From contig NZ_CP077683.1 of the NCBI RefSeq assembly GCF_019063845.1, positions 4,518,501 to 4,582,500 of the forward strand: a stretch of DNA of 64,000 bases, given 5' to 3'. Under the pieces are notes generated by a model. It was given only the letters and a program-made list of their open reading frames with translations, had not been told where the DNA came from and made no database searches. Of the stretch, positions 7,072 to 16,174 are shown in pieces (position 1 is the stretch's first letter; each line of letters opens with the position of its first letter). The translations under genes and the position numbers were made by a program. The stretch comes from Geomonas subterranea. Its GTDB lineage: Bacteria > Desulfobacterota > Desulfuromonadia > Geobacterales > Geobacteraceae.

Positions 7072-8215
7072 AGTATGCGTGGCTACTGGGAGCCGCGCGG
7101 AATACGGCCTTCTCTCGACCGTGATGCGAGGGATTCAACAGGACGAAGATCTTGATCTGCAAGTGGTCGCCACAGGTATGCACCTCTCTCCCGAGTTCGG
7201 GCTCACTTGGCGCGTCATCGAGAGCGACGGGTTCCGCATTGACGCCAAGGTCGAGATGTTGCTTTCCAGCGATTCTCCGGTCGGCATAGCCAAGTCGATC
7301 GGGCTTGGGACCATGGGGTGTGCGGAAGCGTTCGACCGTCTGAAGCCAGACATTCTTCTCTTGCTCGGGGACCGCTTCGAAATTCTGGCAGCGGCACAAG
7401 CCGCGCTTGTTGCACGAATCCCCATCGCTCATATTGCAGGCGGGGATACTACTGAAGGTGCCTTCGACGAGGCGATCCGGCACAGCGTCACGAAGATGGC
7501 ACACCTGCACTTTGTCACGAATGAAGCTGCCGCAAAAAGGGTGCGACAGCTTGGTGAGGACCCTGCACACATCCACATAGTAGGGAGTCCCGGCATTGAC
7601 CAGATAAAGTCTCTGAGGTTGCTGTCACGTCCAGAGTTGGCACAGGAACTTGGCTTTGATTTCAAGGAGAAGAACCTCTTGGTCACGTTTCACCCGGTAA
7701 CACTCGAGCAGATTCCTGCGAGACAGCAGTTTCAAGAATTGCTCGATGCGCTCGACCAGCTGGGGAGCGGAACAGGTGTCATCTTCACCAAGCCGAACGC
7801 CGATACGGATGGCCGGGACATTATCGCCATGACCGATGCCTATGTCGCCAGCCGCCCCCACACTCGTGCCTACACGTCTCTGGGGCAACTCCGGTACCTG
7901 AGCGCCATGGCACAGGTGGATGCGGTGGTAGGCAATTCTTCCAGTGGTCTTTATGAAGCGCCTTCGTTCGGAAAACCTACTGTCAATATCGGAGACCGGC
8001 AGAAGGGACGCCTGCAGGCCCCATCGGTAATCAACTGCGATGCCTATGCCGGCGAAATCCTCGCCGCCATAGGCGAAGCTTTCCAACGCGACTGTTCCGG
8101 AACCGCGAACCCCTATGGCGACGGGCACAGTGCCGAGCGCATCGTCGCTTACCTTAAGCAGGTGAAAGATCCAAAGGCGCTACTCAAAAAGCACTTCCAC
8201 GAGGTGACCCCGTGA
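7058..8215 (+). CDS. legG: UDP-GlcNAc 2-epimerase (hydrolysing), NeuC/LegG type
   Basis: In the legionaminic route this enzyme inverts C2 and removes the nucleotide to give 2,4-diacetamido-2,4,6-trideoxymannose. Diagnostic sequence includes ATGSRAEYGLLSTVM at the start, HIAGGDTTEGAFDEAIRHSV near residue 127 and VGNSSSGLYEAPSFG near residue 290. I chose ATG 7058 over GTG 7055 because AGGAGA at 7047-7052 is then at proper spacing. At 385 residues it is full length. It could act on UDP-GlcNAc as in sialic-acid pathways; the neighbours favour LegG. Confidence 0.88.
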   Translation: MAKRRVCVATGSRAEYGLLSTVMRGIQQDEDLDLQVVATGMHLSPEFGLTWRVIESDGFRIDAKVEMLLSSDSPVGIAKSIGLGTMGCAEAFDRLKPDILLLLGDRFEILAAAQAALVARIPIAHIAGGDTTEGAFDEAIRHSVTKMAHLHFVTNEAAAKRVRQLGEDPAHIHIVGSPGIDQIKSLRLLSRPELAQELGFDFKEKNLLVTFHPVTLEQIPARQQFQELLDALDQLGSGTGVIFTKPNADTDGRDIIAMTDAYVASRPHTRAYTSLGQLRYLSAMAQVDAVVGNSSSGLYEAPSFGKPTVNIGDRQKGRLQAPSVINCDAYAGEILAAIGEAFQRDCSGTANPYGDGHSAERIVAYLKQVKDPKALLKKHFHEVTP

Positions 8216-9297
8216 TAGCGAATAGCCACGTTTACGTCATTGCAGAGGCGGGGGTGAATCACAACGGATCGTTGGATATGGCAAAGGAACTCGTCGAGGT
8301 GGCAGCGAAGGCCGGCGCCGACGCGGTTAAATTCCAGACCTTCCGTGCCGACCGGTTAGTGAGCGGCAACGCTCCCAAGGCCGATTATCAAAGAAGGTCT
8401 TGTGGAGGCGACGAGTCGCAGTATGCCATGCTTAAGAAACTGGAGTTAGGGGAAGAGGCGCACGCTGAACTAATCACTCATTGCAAGTTGCACGGTATCC
8501 AGTTTCTTTCGACACCCTTTGATGCAGAGAGTGTAGATCTTCTGGGGGGAACACTTGATCTTCCGACGATAAAGATCCCTTCTGGTGAAATCACCAATGC
8601 GCCGCTGCTGCTGAAGATCGCCAGCCTGGGCAAGCCGGTGATCATGTCCACGGGCATGTGCACGCTGGCCGACGTGGAAGCCGCGCTCGGCGTGCTTGCC
8701 TTTGGTTTTACCTGCCCAGGCGCCCATCCCGGAGTTGCCGGTTTTGAGGCGGCCTATGCTTCCAGTGAAGGGCAGCAGTCCCTGCGTGAAAAGGTGATCC
8801 TGCTGCACTGCACGACGGAGTATCCGGCGCCCTTTGCTGAAGTGAACCTGCGCGCGATGGATACTTTGGCGTCGGCTTTCGGCCTTGCGGTTGGATTCTC
8901 TGATCACACGGAGGGGGTCGCCATTCCTGTTGCAGCCGCGGCTCGAGGTGCGGTGGTTGTCGAGAAGCATTTTACTCTCGACCGTTCCCTTCCGGGTCCT
9001 GACCACAAGGCATCGCTGGAGCCGGATGAGCTCTGCGAGATGGTGAAGGCGATCCGTCAGGTGGAGATAGCGCTTGGTTCCGGCAGAAAAGTTCCGGCAC
9101 CATCCGAGATCAAGAACGCCGCTGTCGCAAGAAAGAGTATCGTAGCGGCGCGTGACATCCGGGAAGGTGAAGCATACTGCAGCGACAACCTCTGCATCAA
9201 ACGGCCGGGGAGCGGTCTATCCCCCTTGCGCTACTGGGATGTGGTGGGGCGACGTGCAGCAAGGAATTATGCCAAGGACGAGGTGATTGAGCTATGA
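8212..9297 (+). CDS. legI: N-acylneuraminate/legionaminate synthase (NeuB/LegI)
   Basis: Condenses the LegG product with phosphoenolpyruvate to form the nine-carbon acid. The TIM-barrel part begins IAEAGVNHNGSLDMAKELV, with KFQTFRADRLV near residue 41, STPFDAESVDLL near residue 100 and VVEKHFTLDRSLPGPDHKAS near residue 245. The last 60 residues (SIVAARDIREGEAY onward) are the antifreeze-like SAF domain that closes the active site. It starts at GTG 8212 in a GTGA overlap with legG, and its stop overlaps the next ATG. Full length. Confidence 0.9.
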   Translation: MIANSHVYVIAEAGVNHNGSLDMAKELVEVAAKAGADAVKFQTFRADRLVSGNAPKADYQRRSCGGDESQYAMLKKLELGEEAHAELITHCKLHGIQFLSTPFDAESVDLLGGTLDLPTIKIPSGEITNAPLLLKIASLGKPVIMSTGMCTLADVEAALGVLAFGFTCPGAHPGVAGFEAAYASSEGQQSLREKVILLHCTTEYPAPFAEVNLRAMDTLASAFGLAVGFSDHTEGVAIPVAAAARGAVVVEKHFTLDRSLPGPDHKASLEPDELCEMVKAIRQVEIALGSGRKVPAPSEIKNAAVARKSIVAARDIREGEAYCSDNLCIKRPGSGLSPLRYWDVVGRRAARNYAKDEVIEL

Positions 9298-9932
9298 GCG
9301 ATCCGGTGCTGATCATCGGCGCGGGGGGGCATGCAAAGGTTCTGGTCGAAGCGCTTTTGGCCGAGGGTGCATTGATAGCAGGCATGCTGGATGCGGACCC
9401 CGCTCGATTGGGAGACAGCGTGCTCGGGGTGCCCGTCATCGGGGACGACAATACCGCTGAAGATTTCCCCCGTGATGCCGTCCGGCTGGTTAACGGCATC
9501 GGTTCCATCGGGCTGCCCGAGATGCGCAGGTCGATCTTTGAGAGGTTCTCGGCACGGGGGTATCGTTTCGCCACGGTGGTTCATCCTTCCGCAGTGGTAG
9601 CCTCCGATGTCGAACTCGGCGCGGGTGCGCAGATCATGGCAGGTGCAGTGCTCCAGCCTGGCTGTCGTATCGGGGACAACGTCATCATCAACACCCGCGC
9701 CTCGGTGGACCACGACTGCACCATTGGGGATCACACGCATATTGCTCCTGGCGTAACGCTTTCCGGTGGTGTCACGGTGGGATCGGGATGCCATGTGGGA
9801 ACCGGTGCGACCGTGATCCAAGGTGTGCGAATAGGCGACGGGAGCGTCATCGGGGCTGGAGCGGTTGTTACTAAGGACGTTGCGGCGGGATTGACCGTGG
9901 TTGGTGTTCCGGCGAAGGTGGTGGTGCGATGA
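9294..9932 (+). CDS. legH: Sugar N/O-acetyltransferase, NeuD/PglD/LegH type
   Basis: A 212-residue acetyltransferase with an N-terminal Rossmann-like sugar-binding part (VLIIGAGGHAKVLVEALL) and a left-handed beta-helix of hexapeptide repeats from about residue 95. The general base and acetyl-CoA site are around SVDHDCTIGDHTHIAPG. In the legionaminic route it would acetylate the C4 amino group after LegC; the NeuD family can also O-acetylate sialic acids, so that is the alternative. It overlaps both neighbours by 4 bp. Confidence 0.82.
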   Translation: MSDPVLIIGAGGHAKVLVEALLAEGALIAGMLDADPARLGDSVLGVPVIGDDNTAEDFPRDAVRLVNGIGSIGLPEMRRSIFERFSARGYRFATVVHPSAVVASDVELGAGAQIMAGAVLQPGCRIGDNVIINTRASVDHDCTIGDHTHIAPGVTLSGGVTVGSGCHVGTGATVIQGVRIGDGSVIGAGAVVTKDVAAGLTVVGVPAKVVVR

Positions 9933-10978
9933 AAGACTGGAGAAAGACTCTTATAAGTGCAGACACGACCCTGCGGGAAACCATCCGCGTCATCGACAGC
10001 GGCGCACTCAGGATCGCCCTCGTGGTCGATGCCAGTCAAAAACTGCTCGGCACCGTAAGTGACGGCGACATTCGACGCGGTATTTTACGGGGGTGCTCGC
10101 TGGAAGACAGCGTGCAGCAGGTTCTTAACAGAACACCAACCGTTGCCGCGCAGAACGAGGCAAAGGACCAGATCCTGGCGCTGATGAGGCTTAAACAGGT
10201 TCACCAGATACCCGTCATAGATGGTGAAGGGCGGGTCATTGGGCTCGAAATAGTCGAACGGATCCTGGAGACCCCGCAGTACGACAACTGCGTGGTCCTG
10301 ATGGCGGGAGGTTTGGGGTCTCGCCTCAAGCCCCTCACCGACGATACGCCAAAGCCGCTGCTTAAGGTAGGTGGCAAGCCCATACTCGAGACGATTCTCG
10401 AAAATTTCATTCATTACGGGTTCACCAACTTCCGGATATCCGTCAACTACAAAGGGGAGTTGATAGAGGATTACTTCGGGGATGGCTCGCGCTGGGGAGC
10501 GCGCATCGAGTACCTCCGCGAGAGCAAGAAGCTCGGCACTGCCGGCGCATTGGGACTTCTGACCGAGCGCCCCCACCTTCCCGTCTTGGTCATGAACGGT
10601 GACGTGTTGACCAAGGTGAATTTCCAGCAGTTGTTGGAGTTCCATCGGGAGCACCGGGCGTTGGCGACCATGTGCGTGCGGGAGTACGATTTCCAGGTTC
10701 CCTACGGTGTCGTCACCGTAGACAATCACAGGATTCTGAATATCGAGGAGAAGCCGGTGCAACGGTTCTTTGTCAACGCCGGCATCTATGTACTGGAGCC
10801 GGAGGCTCTGGATATGATACCCAAGGACACTTTCTTCGACATGCCGACGCTTTTCGAAAAGGTGGTTGGGCAGCAGAAGGAAACAGCGGTATTCCCCATT
10901 CGGGAGTACTGGCTGGATATTGGCAGAATGGATGATTTCCAACGCGCGGAAGGTGAATTCGGCAAGGTGTTCGAATGA
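9929..10978 (+). CDS. ptmE: CBS-domain nucleotidyltransferase (PtmE-like)
   Basis: Campylobacter PtmE makes GDP-GlcN for the GDP-based legionaminic pathway. This protein has a CBS pair in residues about 8-115 (IRVIDSGALRIALVVDASQK; IPVIDGEGRVIG) and a sugar-phosphate nucleotidyltransferase domain from about 122, with MAGGLGSRLKPLTDDTPKPL and the sugar-site segment EYLRESKKLGTAGALGLLTE. The order CBS-then-NTP-transferase is characteristic of this family. Its presence implies that the organism uses the GDP rather than the UDP route. Adenine-nucleotide control through CBS is possible but not shown. Confidence 0.83.
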   Translation: MKDWRKTLISADTTLRETIRVIDSGALRIALVVDASQKLLGTVSDGDIRRGILRGCSLEDSVQQVLNRTPTVAAQNEAKDQILALMRLKQVHQIPVIDGEGRVIGLEIVERILETPQYDNCVVLMAGGLGSRLKPLTDDTPKPLLKVGGKPILETILENFIHYGFTNFRISVNYKGELIEDYFGDGSRWGARIEYLRESKKLGTAGALGLLTERPHLPVLVMNGDVLTKVNFQQLLEFHREHRALATMCVREYDFQVPYGVVTVDNHRILNIEEKPVQRFFVNAGIYVLEPEALDMIPKDTFFDMPTLFEKVVGQQKETAVFPIREYWLDIGRMDDFQRAEGEFGKVFE

Positions 10979-11886
10979 AGGCGCTGATTATTGGCTATGG
11001 GTCGATAGGGAGCAGGCATGCACGCATTCTGGCTGAACTCGGTTGCGACATGGCCGTGGTCAGTTCCCGCCCCATTACCGATTATCGAAGGTTCAGCACG
11101 ATCGCTGAATCCGTCTCCGTATTCCAGCCAGACTACGTGGTGGTAGCCACTGAGACCGCGAAGCATTATGCCGGACTGTGCGAACTGGCAGAGAGCGGCT
11201 TTGCTGGAAGCGTGCTGGTGGAAAAGCCGCTCTTCCACGAACAGAAGCAGATGCCACAACATCAGTTTGAAAACGTGTTCGTTGCGTACAACCTGAGGTT
11301 CCACCCGCTGCTACAGGAGTTGCGGCACTTGCTCAAAGCCGAAACGGTCGTTTCGGTCCAAGCCTACGTCGGCCAGTACTTGCCTGGCTGGCGGCCCGGT
11401 CGGGACTACAGGGACGGGTACTCTGCCGACGGTGGCGCCGGTGGTGGAGTATTACGTGATTTGAGCCACGAACTGGATTATCTTAACTGGCTGCTGGGCG
11501 GATGGCAGCAGTTGACCGCGCTTGGGGGGCACTACAGCGCGTTGGAGATCAGCAGCGATGACGTGTTCGCCGTGATGCTGACTACCGCACGCTGCCCGGT
11601 GGTGACTGTGCAACTGAACTACCTGGACCGGCTTACCCGGCGTGAACTGGTCATCAATACGCAGCAGCACACCATTGGCATCAATTTCATAACCGGTGAA
11701 CTCGTGGTCGATGATGTGCGGCAGCATTTTACTGCGGAGAGGGACCATACCTACCGCGAGATGCACCGCGCTGCCCTTGAAGGGCAAGCCGATTTTCTCT
11801 GCACCCTTGAAGAAGGCATTGACGTGGTGCGAATGGTGGCCGCTGCCGAGCGGGCTGTGACTGAAAGGAGATGGATATGGAAGTGA
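10975..11886 (+). CDS. ptmF: Gfo/Idh/MocA-family oxidoreductase (PtmF-like)
   Basis: NAD(P)-binding protein with ALIIGYGSIGSRHARIL at the N-terminus and an EKPLF motif near residue 82, where the family keeps the active-site lysine. Its position between ptmE and legF matches PtmF of the Campylobacter legionaminic pathway, thought to act early in supplying glucosamine precursors. Length of 303 residues is slightly short for Gfo/Idh but no domain seems missing. It overlaps ptmE by 4 bp. The exact reaction is not evident from sequence. Confidence 0.75.
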   Translation: MKALIIGYGSIGSRHARILAELGCDMAVVSSRPITDYRRFSTIAESVSVFQPDYVVVATETAKHYAGLCELAESGFAGSVLVEKPLFHEQKQMPQHQFENVFVAYNLRFHPLLQELRHLLKAETVVSVQAYVGQYLPGWRPGRDYRDGYSADGGAGGGVLRDLSHELDYLNWLLGGWQQLTALGGHYSALEISSDDVFAVMLTTARCPVVTVQLNYLDRLTRRELVINTQQHTIGINFITGELVVDDVRQHFTAERDHTYREMHRAALEGQADFLCTLEEGIDVVRMVAAAERAVTERRWIWK

Positions 11887-12584
11887 ACCGGCTCTGTACG
11901 ATCTGCGCGCGAGGCGGGTCAAAAGGCGTCAAGAACAAGAACATCCGCGAACTGCTCGGCAAGCCCCTCATAGCGTACAGCCTTCAGCAGGCGATCGAAT
12001 CCGGTTTGTTCCGCACCATTGCCGTCAGCAGCGACTCCGACGAGATCCTTGATATCGCCGGCAGGTGGGGGGCGCAGCATCTAATCAAGCGGCCCGACGA
12101 GCTTGCCACAGACCAGGCGGCAAAGATCCCCGCCATCAGGCACTGCGTGGGGGAGGTGGAGCGGCTCACTGGCGATACCTACACCACGCTGGTTGATCTT
12201 GATGCGACTTCTCCCCTGCGTTTCGCGGAGGACATCATAGGGGCGGTAAACCTTCTTGAGACCCGGGGCGTATCGAACGTCATCACGGGGATGAACTCGA
12301 GGCGCTCACCCTACTTCAACCTCGTCGAAGCCGATGCAAACGGTTTCGTGCGTCTAGCCAAGAAACTGGAGACTCCGGTGGTGCGCCGTCAGGATGGCCC
12401 GAAATGTTACGACATGAACGCCTCAGTCTACGTCTGGCGCCGCGACTGCATGTTTGAGAGCGACTCAGTCTTCAACGCCGACACGCTCCTTTATGAAATG
12501 CCCGAGGAGCGCTCCATCGACATCGACTCCGAATTGGATTTTCAGTTTGTTGAATTCCTTATGAGGGCAAGGGGGAAGGAGTAG
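11877..12584 (+). CDS. legF: CMP-legionaminate/acylneuraminate cytidylyltransferase
   Basis: Activates the nonulosonate with CTP, giving the donor used by the transferase. The signature RGGSKGVKNKNI near residue 10 is the P-loop-like motif of CMP-NeuAc synthetases, followed by LLGKPLIAYSLQQAI, and DLDATSPLR near residue 100 supplies the metal-binding acids. I start at ATG 11877 because AAAGGAG ends 6 bases before it; the ATG at 11871 directly abuts that site. It ends the core synthesis set; the next gene follows 3 bp later. Confidence 0.88.
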   Translation: MEVNRLCTICARGGSKGVKNKNIRELLGKPLIAYSLQQAIESGLFRTIAVSSDSDEILDIAGRWGAQHLIKRPDELATDQAAKIPAIRHCVGEVERLTGDTYTTLVDLDATSPLRFAEDIIGAVNLLETRGVSNVITGMNSRRSPYFNLVEADANGFVRLAKKLETPVVRRQDGPKCYDMNASVYVWRRDCMFESDSVFNADTLLYEMPEERSIDIDSELDFQFVEFLMRARGKE

Positions 12585-12587
12585 TTG

Positions 12588-13151
12588 ATGTTTCTTTCTG
12601 AGTTGCTGCAACGAATCCGGTTCTGGAAAGCAGCCGACCGCATCGGACCGGACATCCCGTACACCCACTGGCGTCTGCACTTCAAGTCGACAATGCTGCG
12701 TCTTTGCAAGGAGAAGTTCCTCTTGTTCGATGACAGTGCCGATTTCAGGCCCGGCGCATATGCCATCTGCTGCTCCAAGATTTCGATTGGGAAGAGGGTG
12801 GTGGTGCGTCCAACCACGATGTTCTTTGCCGATCCTCGTGAGGGGGGGGCCGGAATCACAATCGAGGATGATGTCATGATGGGATCTGGCGTTCATCTGT
12901 ACGTGAACAATCACCGGTTCGACAGCCCCGATATCCCGATCATCGATCAGGGACATTACGTCTCCGAGCCGGTCGTCCTCAAGAAGGGATGCTGGTTGGG
13001 AGCGAACGTCATCGTGCTCCCCGGAGTCACCATCGGAGAGAACTCCGTGGTCGGTGCCGGTAGCCTGGTAACAAAGTCTGTCCCGGCAGGCGTTCTTGCT
13101 GCCGGCAACCCGGCCAGGATTATCAGAAACATCGGAGACCAGGCGCCATGA
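12588..13151 (+). CDS. Hexapeptide-repeat acyltransferase (WbbJ/maltose-acetyltransferase type)
   Basis: A 187-residue left-handed beta-helix O-acetyltransferase. The repeats run from about residue 60 (KISIGKRVVVRPTTMFF) to about 175 and include the loop VNNHRFDSPDIPIIDQG with a candidate catalytic His, then GCWLGANVIVLPGVTIGENS, typical of WbbJ-like enzymes. The ATG at 12588 has GGAG 6 bases upstream. Given its place, it probably acetylates a sugar of the glycan or the nonulosonate; the target is unknown. Confidence 0.82.
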   Translation: MFLSELLQRIRFWKAADRIGPDIPYTHWRLHFKSTMLRLCKEKFLLFDDSADFRPGAYAICCSKISIGKRVVVRPTTMFFADPREGGAGITIEDDVMMGSGVHLYVNNHRFDSPDIPIIDQGHYVSEPVVLKKGCWLGANVIVLPGVTIGENSVVGAGSLVTKSVPAGVLAAGNPARIIRNIGDQAP

Positions 13152-14221
13152 GATACACAGCCGCCCTGGATGGCATTCGCGGCATTGCCATCGTCACCGT
13201 GTGTCTTGCCCACTACGGAGTTCCCATCCTTCAGCGGGGTGGATTCGGCGTCGATGTTTTCTTTACCTTGAGCGGGTTCTTAATCACCTCTATCCTTCTG
13301 GGAGAGTATTCCCGTCGTGGCGATATAGGTTTCCGTAACTTCTATATTCGTCGGTTACTGCGCTTGTTCCCAGCTCTTTTCTGTCTGCTGATCGTGTACG
13401 GAACCCTGGTCACCCTCTTCGGGAAAAACCTCAGTCGTCACTTCGGGGATATCGCACTGGTGTTCTTTTATGTAGCGAACTGGGCTGGCGCGGCGGGCCT
13501 GAACCGTCCCGGCGAACTTGGGCACACGTGGTCTCTTTCGGTGGAGGAACAGTTTTATTTCCTCTGGCCGGTCATTCTTTATGCCGTGGTAAAGAGGTGG
13601 GGCGGAAAAGGGCTTTTGGCTGCAAGCCTAACTCTGACGCTGCTTTCCATGTCAGAGACCTTTTTTATGTCAACATCAGCGCCTTGGTGGCGACTCTATT
13701 ACGGTTTTGACACTCGCGCCTTCACCCTTCTCTTCGGGTGCTGTCTTGCCATAGCGTTTCACTTCTGGAATGATCGTGTCGTTTTGCCCAAGTCTTTGGA
13801 GAAGATTCTCCCCTTGCTGTCGTTCGGGGGCATCGCTTTGTTCATGCTGAGAAGGGATGCTTTTACCGCTGATCCCGGTTTCTTCAGCGGGCCAATATTC
13901 ATTATCCCGGTTCTTACCTGTGGCCTGATCTACCTTGCTGTCAAGCCGGGATTCAATTTCAGCAAGTCGATCCTTTCGACGAAGCCACTGGTGTACTTCG
14001 GGAAAAGGTCATACGGCCTCTATCTTTGGCACTACTGGATACTGAACGTCGTCAACCCTAGAAACATCATTGTCTTACTGACATGTGCAGCCGCTTCACT
14101 GGTCGTAACAGAGCTCTCGTTCCGTTTTATCGAGATGCCCTTCTTGTCCTTGAAGCATCGGCTCGCAAAAGATGAAGCCCCTGCGCCGGCTGAGTCATTA
14201 ACGGAACCGGTTGCAGCCTGA
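13148..14221 (+). CDS. Acyltransferase-3 family membrane O-acyltransferase (OafA/YrhL-like)
   Basis: A polytopic membrane protein of 357 residues with about ten hydrophobic segments. Hallmarks are the early RYTAALDGIRGIAIV with the conserved D and R, VCLAHYG with the conserved His near residue 21, FTLSGFLITSIL, and HTWSLSVEEQFYFLWPV near residue 120. This family transfers acetyl or other acyl groups to exported or lipid-linked glycans. With the preceding hexapeptide enzyme it gives the locus two acyl-decoration steps. It overlaps the previous gene by 4 bp. Confidence 0.87.
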   Translation: MRYTAALDGIRGIAIVTVCLAHYGVPILQRGGFGVDVFFTLSGFLITSILLGEYSRRGDIGFRNFYIRRLLRLFPALFCLLIVYGTLVTLFGKNLSRHFGDIALVFFYVANWAGAAGLNRPGELGHTWSLSVEEQFYFLWPVILYAVVKRWGGKGLLAASLTLTLLSMSETFFMSTSAPWWRLYYGFDTRAFTLLFGCCLAIAFHFWNDRVVLPKSLEKILPLLSFGGIALFMLRRDAFTADPGFFSGPIFIIPVLTCGLIYLAVKPGFNFSKSILSTKPLVYFGKRSYGLYLWHYWILNVVNPRNIIVLLTCAAASLVVTELSFRFIEMPFLSLKHRLAKDEAPAPAESLTEPVAA

Positions 14222-14248
14222 TCACGATTTGCAGAGGGGGAGGCAGAA

Positions 14249-15025
14249 TTGAAAGGTGTAGATATCGACAATAAAGTGGTGGTCATCACCGGTGCAGCCG
14301 GACGCATAGGCAGCGAGTATGCCCGCGCCGTCGCGGCGGCCGGAGCTGTCGCGGTTATTGCTGACACCTCTGAGGAAAACGGTAGAAAACTCGCCGACGA
14401 GATCAGGGCGAACTCAGGTAAGGCCGATTTCGAGCTGCTCGACATAACCTCCAAGGAATCAGTGCAGCGGCTGATATCTGCGCTGACAGAGCGCTATGGC
14501 AGATTGGATGCGTTGGTCAACAACGCCTATCCCCGCAATAAGCGCTATGGAGCCCGGTTCGAGGACGTCACTTACGAAGACTTCTGCGACAACGTCGGCA
14601 CCCACTTGGGCGGTTATTTCCTGACGTCGCAGCAGTTCGGGCTGCACTTTCAAAAGCAGGGCTACGGGAACATCATCAACATGGCGTCGATTTACGGGGT
14701 GGTAGCCCCGCGCTTCGAGGTTTATGACGGGACGCGGATGACGATGCCGGTGGAGTACGCGGCTATAAAGTCCGCAGTAATACACCTGACGAAGTATCTT
14801 GCCAAGTACTTCAAAGGTTCCAACATCAGGGTCAACTGCATCAGCCCGGGTGGCATTCTCGATGCGCAGCCGGCCGAGTTTCTGGAGAAGTACCGTGCGT
14901 TCTCGCTCTCGAAAGGGATGCTGGACCCGCAGGACCTCACCGGAACGCTGCTATACCTGTTGAGCGACATGTCCAGATTCGTGAACGGGCAGAACATCGT
15001 GGTCGATGACGGATGGGCACTGTGA
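14249..15025 (+). CDS. ptmA: SDR oxidoreductase resembling PtmA of nonulosonate/flagellin modification
   Basis: A classical short-chain dehydrogenase of 258 residues: VVVITGAAGRIGSEYARAV for NAD(P), NNAYPRNKRYGARFEDVTY, and catalytic Y-x3-K in VEYAAIKSAVIHL near residue 172. The NNAYPRN segment and the long insert before the tyrosine are as I recall them in PtmA proteins encoded with PtmE/PtmF, so I assign it there. It starts at TTG 14249 with GGGGGAGG upstream. It lies downstream of the acyltransferases rather than beside ptmF. Reaction unproven. Confidence 0.72.
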   Translation: MKGVDIDNKVVVITGAAGRIGSEYARAVAAAGAVAVIADTSEENGRKLADEIRANSGKADFELLDITSKESVQRLISALTERYGRLDALVNNAYPRNKRYGARFEDVTYEDFCDNVGTHLGGYFLTSQQFGLHFQKQGYGNIINMASIYGVVAPRFEVYDGTRMTMPVEYAAIKSAVIHLTKYLAKYFKGSNIRVNCISPGGILDAQPAEFLEKYRAFSLSKGMLDPQDLTGTLLYLLSDMSRFVNGQNIVVDDGWAL

Positions 15026-16161
15026 AAAAGGTCGTCTACATCTCCTGGATGCCGCTAAGCGAAAAGGTCGAGCGGGACTGGTACATTTCCTATCTTCAGG
15101 AGCATGGAGTGCCGGTAGAGTATTGGGATGTCACCTCGCTTTTGTTCAGTGAGGTTAAGTTTCAGCCTTCTTTGAATCGTGATTATCTCGTCGCGGTTAC
15201 CAGCTATAAGCAGTTGCAATCCCTTCTGATTGGCTGCCAAGGGGGCGGCGCCAACTTTGTAATGATTGTCAATTATGAGAGTAGATTCAACCGGCTCTAC
15301 CGGATGTTGTCCAGCTACGGCTGTCGGCTCTTTTTCTTCGAATGGGGGAACTTCCCAATCAAAGGCCGCAGCAGGGCAGGAAAATACGCGACGTTGCTCC
15401 GTCATCCTTCAAAATTCATTCGAGAAGTCTTGGGAAAATTGTCGGCATTGGTTGGCTCGAAGCTCATGCCAGTGAAGCCGTTCGACGTTGTTTTTGCAGC
15501 GGGATACGCTTCATTTGCCATGCACCCCAAGGCTGGAAAGAAGGTCGCAGTAAACCTGTGCGATTTTGATAACTATGTGAGGACAAAGGATGCCGATCAA
15601 AGGCTCATTACGGGGCGTTACTGTGTCTTTCTTGATATCAACTTGGCATATCATTCAGATCTAAAGCTTGTCGGATGGGATTTTGTCACTCCGTCCGAGT
15701 ACGTAGCTTCGCTGGAACGATTTTTCGGGATGGTCGAAGAGCGTTACCACGTGCAGGTAGTGATAGCTGCTCATCCGAACGCGAATTATGGTGACTTGTA
15801 CTTTGGACGCAAAGCTTTTAAGGGGGTGACGCCTGAACTCGTACGCGATGCGGAGTTTGTGATTTCGCATCATAGCACGGCTATAAGCTATGCCGTGCTC
15901 AACAGAAAGTCGCTGCTTTTCATCTACACGACGGAGATGGAGCGAATCTACCGTGACACCATAGTGGGATGGATGGGAGACTTTGCGGAATACCTAAATC
16001 AACCGATCTACAACATTGATGAGGTGCAAAGGGCTGAGACCATTGAACTTCGGGAGCCTGACCCAGAGCGGTATGACCTCTACAAATACAACTACCTGAC
16101 CACTCCGGAGTCAGAGCATAGTTTCACTCGTGATATTTTCCTTGCCGAAATGAAGGCATGA
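15022..16161 (+). CDS. Unrecognised GT-B-like protein; candidate CMP-nonulosonate transferase
   Basis: I do not recognise a named family. The protein is about 380 residues, without a signal peptide or clear membrane segments, and has two alpha/beta lobes. The second lobe contains VVIAAHPNANYG and then EFVISHHSTAISYAVLNRKS. This order resembles the HP motif and the Ser/Thr-rich motif that bind CMP in bacterial sialyltransferase families. Sitting in a locus that makes CMP-legionaminate and otherwise lacks an obvious transferase for it, this is the best candidate. GTG 15022 gives the 4-bp overlap typical here; ATG 15013 is the alternative. The base composition is more AT-rich than downstream. 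Confidence 0.55.
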   Translation: MKKVVYISWMPLSEKVERDWYISYLQEHGVPVEYWDVTSLLFSEVKFQPSLNRDYLVAVTSYKQLQSLLIGCQGGGANFVMIVNYESRFNRLYRMLSSYGCRLFFFEWGNFPIKGRSRAGKYATLLRHPSKFIREVLGKLSALVGSKLMPVKPFDVVFAAGYASFAMHPKAGKKVAVNLCDFDNYVRTKDADQRLITGRYCVFLDINLAYHSDLKLVGWDFVTPSEYVASLERFFGMVEERYHVQVVIAAHPNANYGDLYFGRKAFKGVTPELVRDAEFVISHHSTAISYAVLNRKSLLFIYTTEMERIYRDTIVGWMGDFAEYLNQPIYNIDEVQRAETIELREPDPERYDLYKYNYLTTPESEHSFTRDIFLAEMKA

Positions 16162-16174
16162 TTGAGGATATGTT

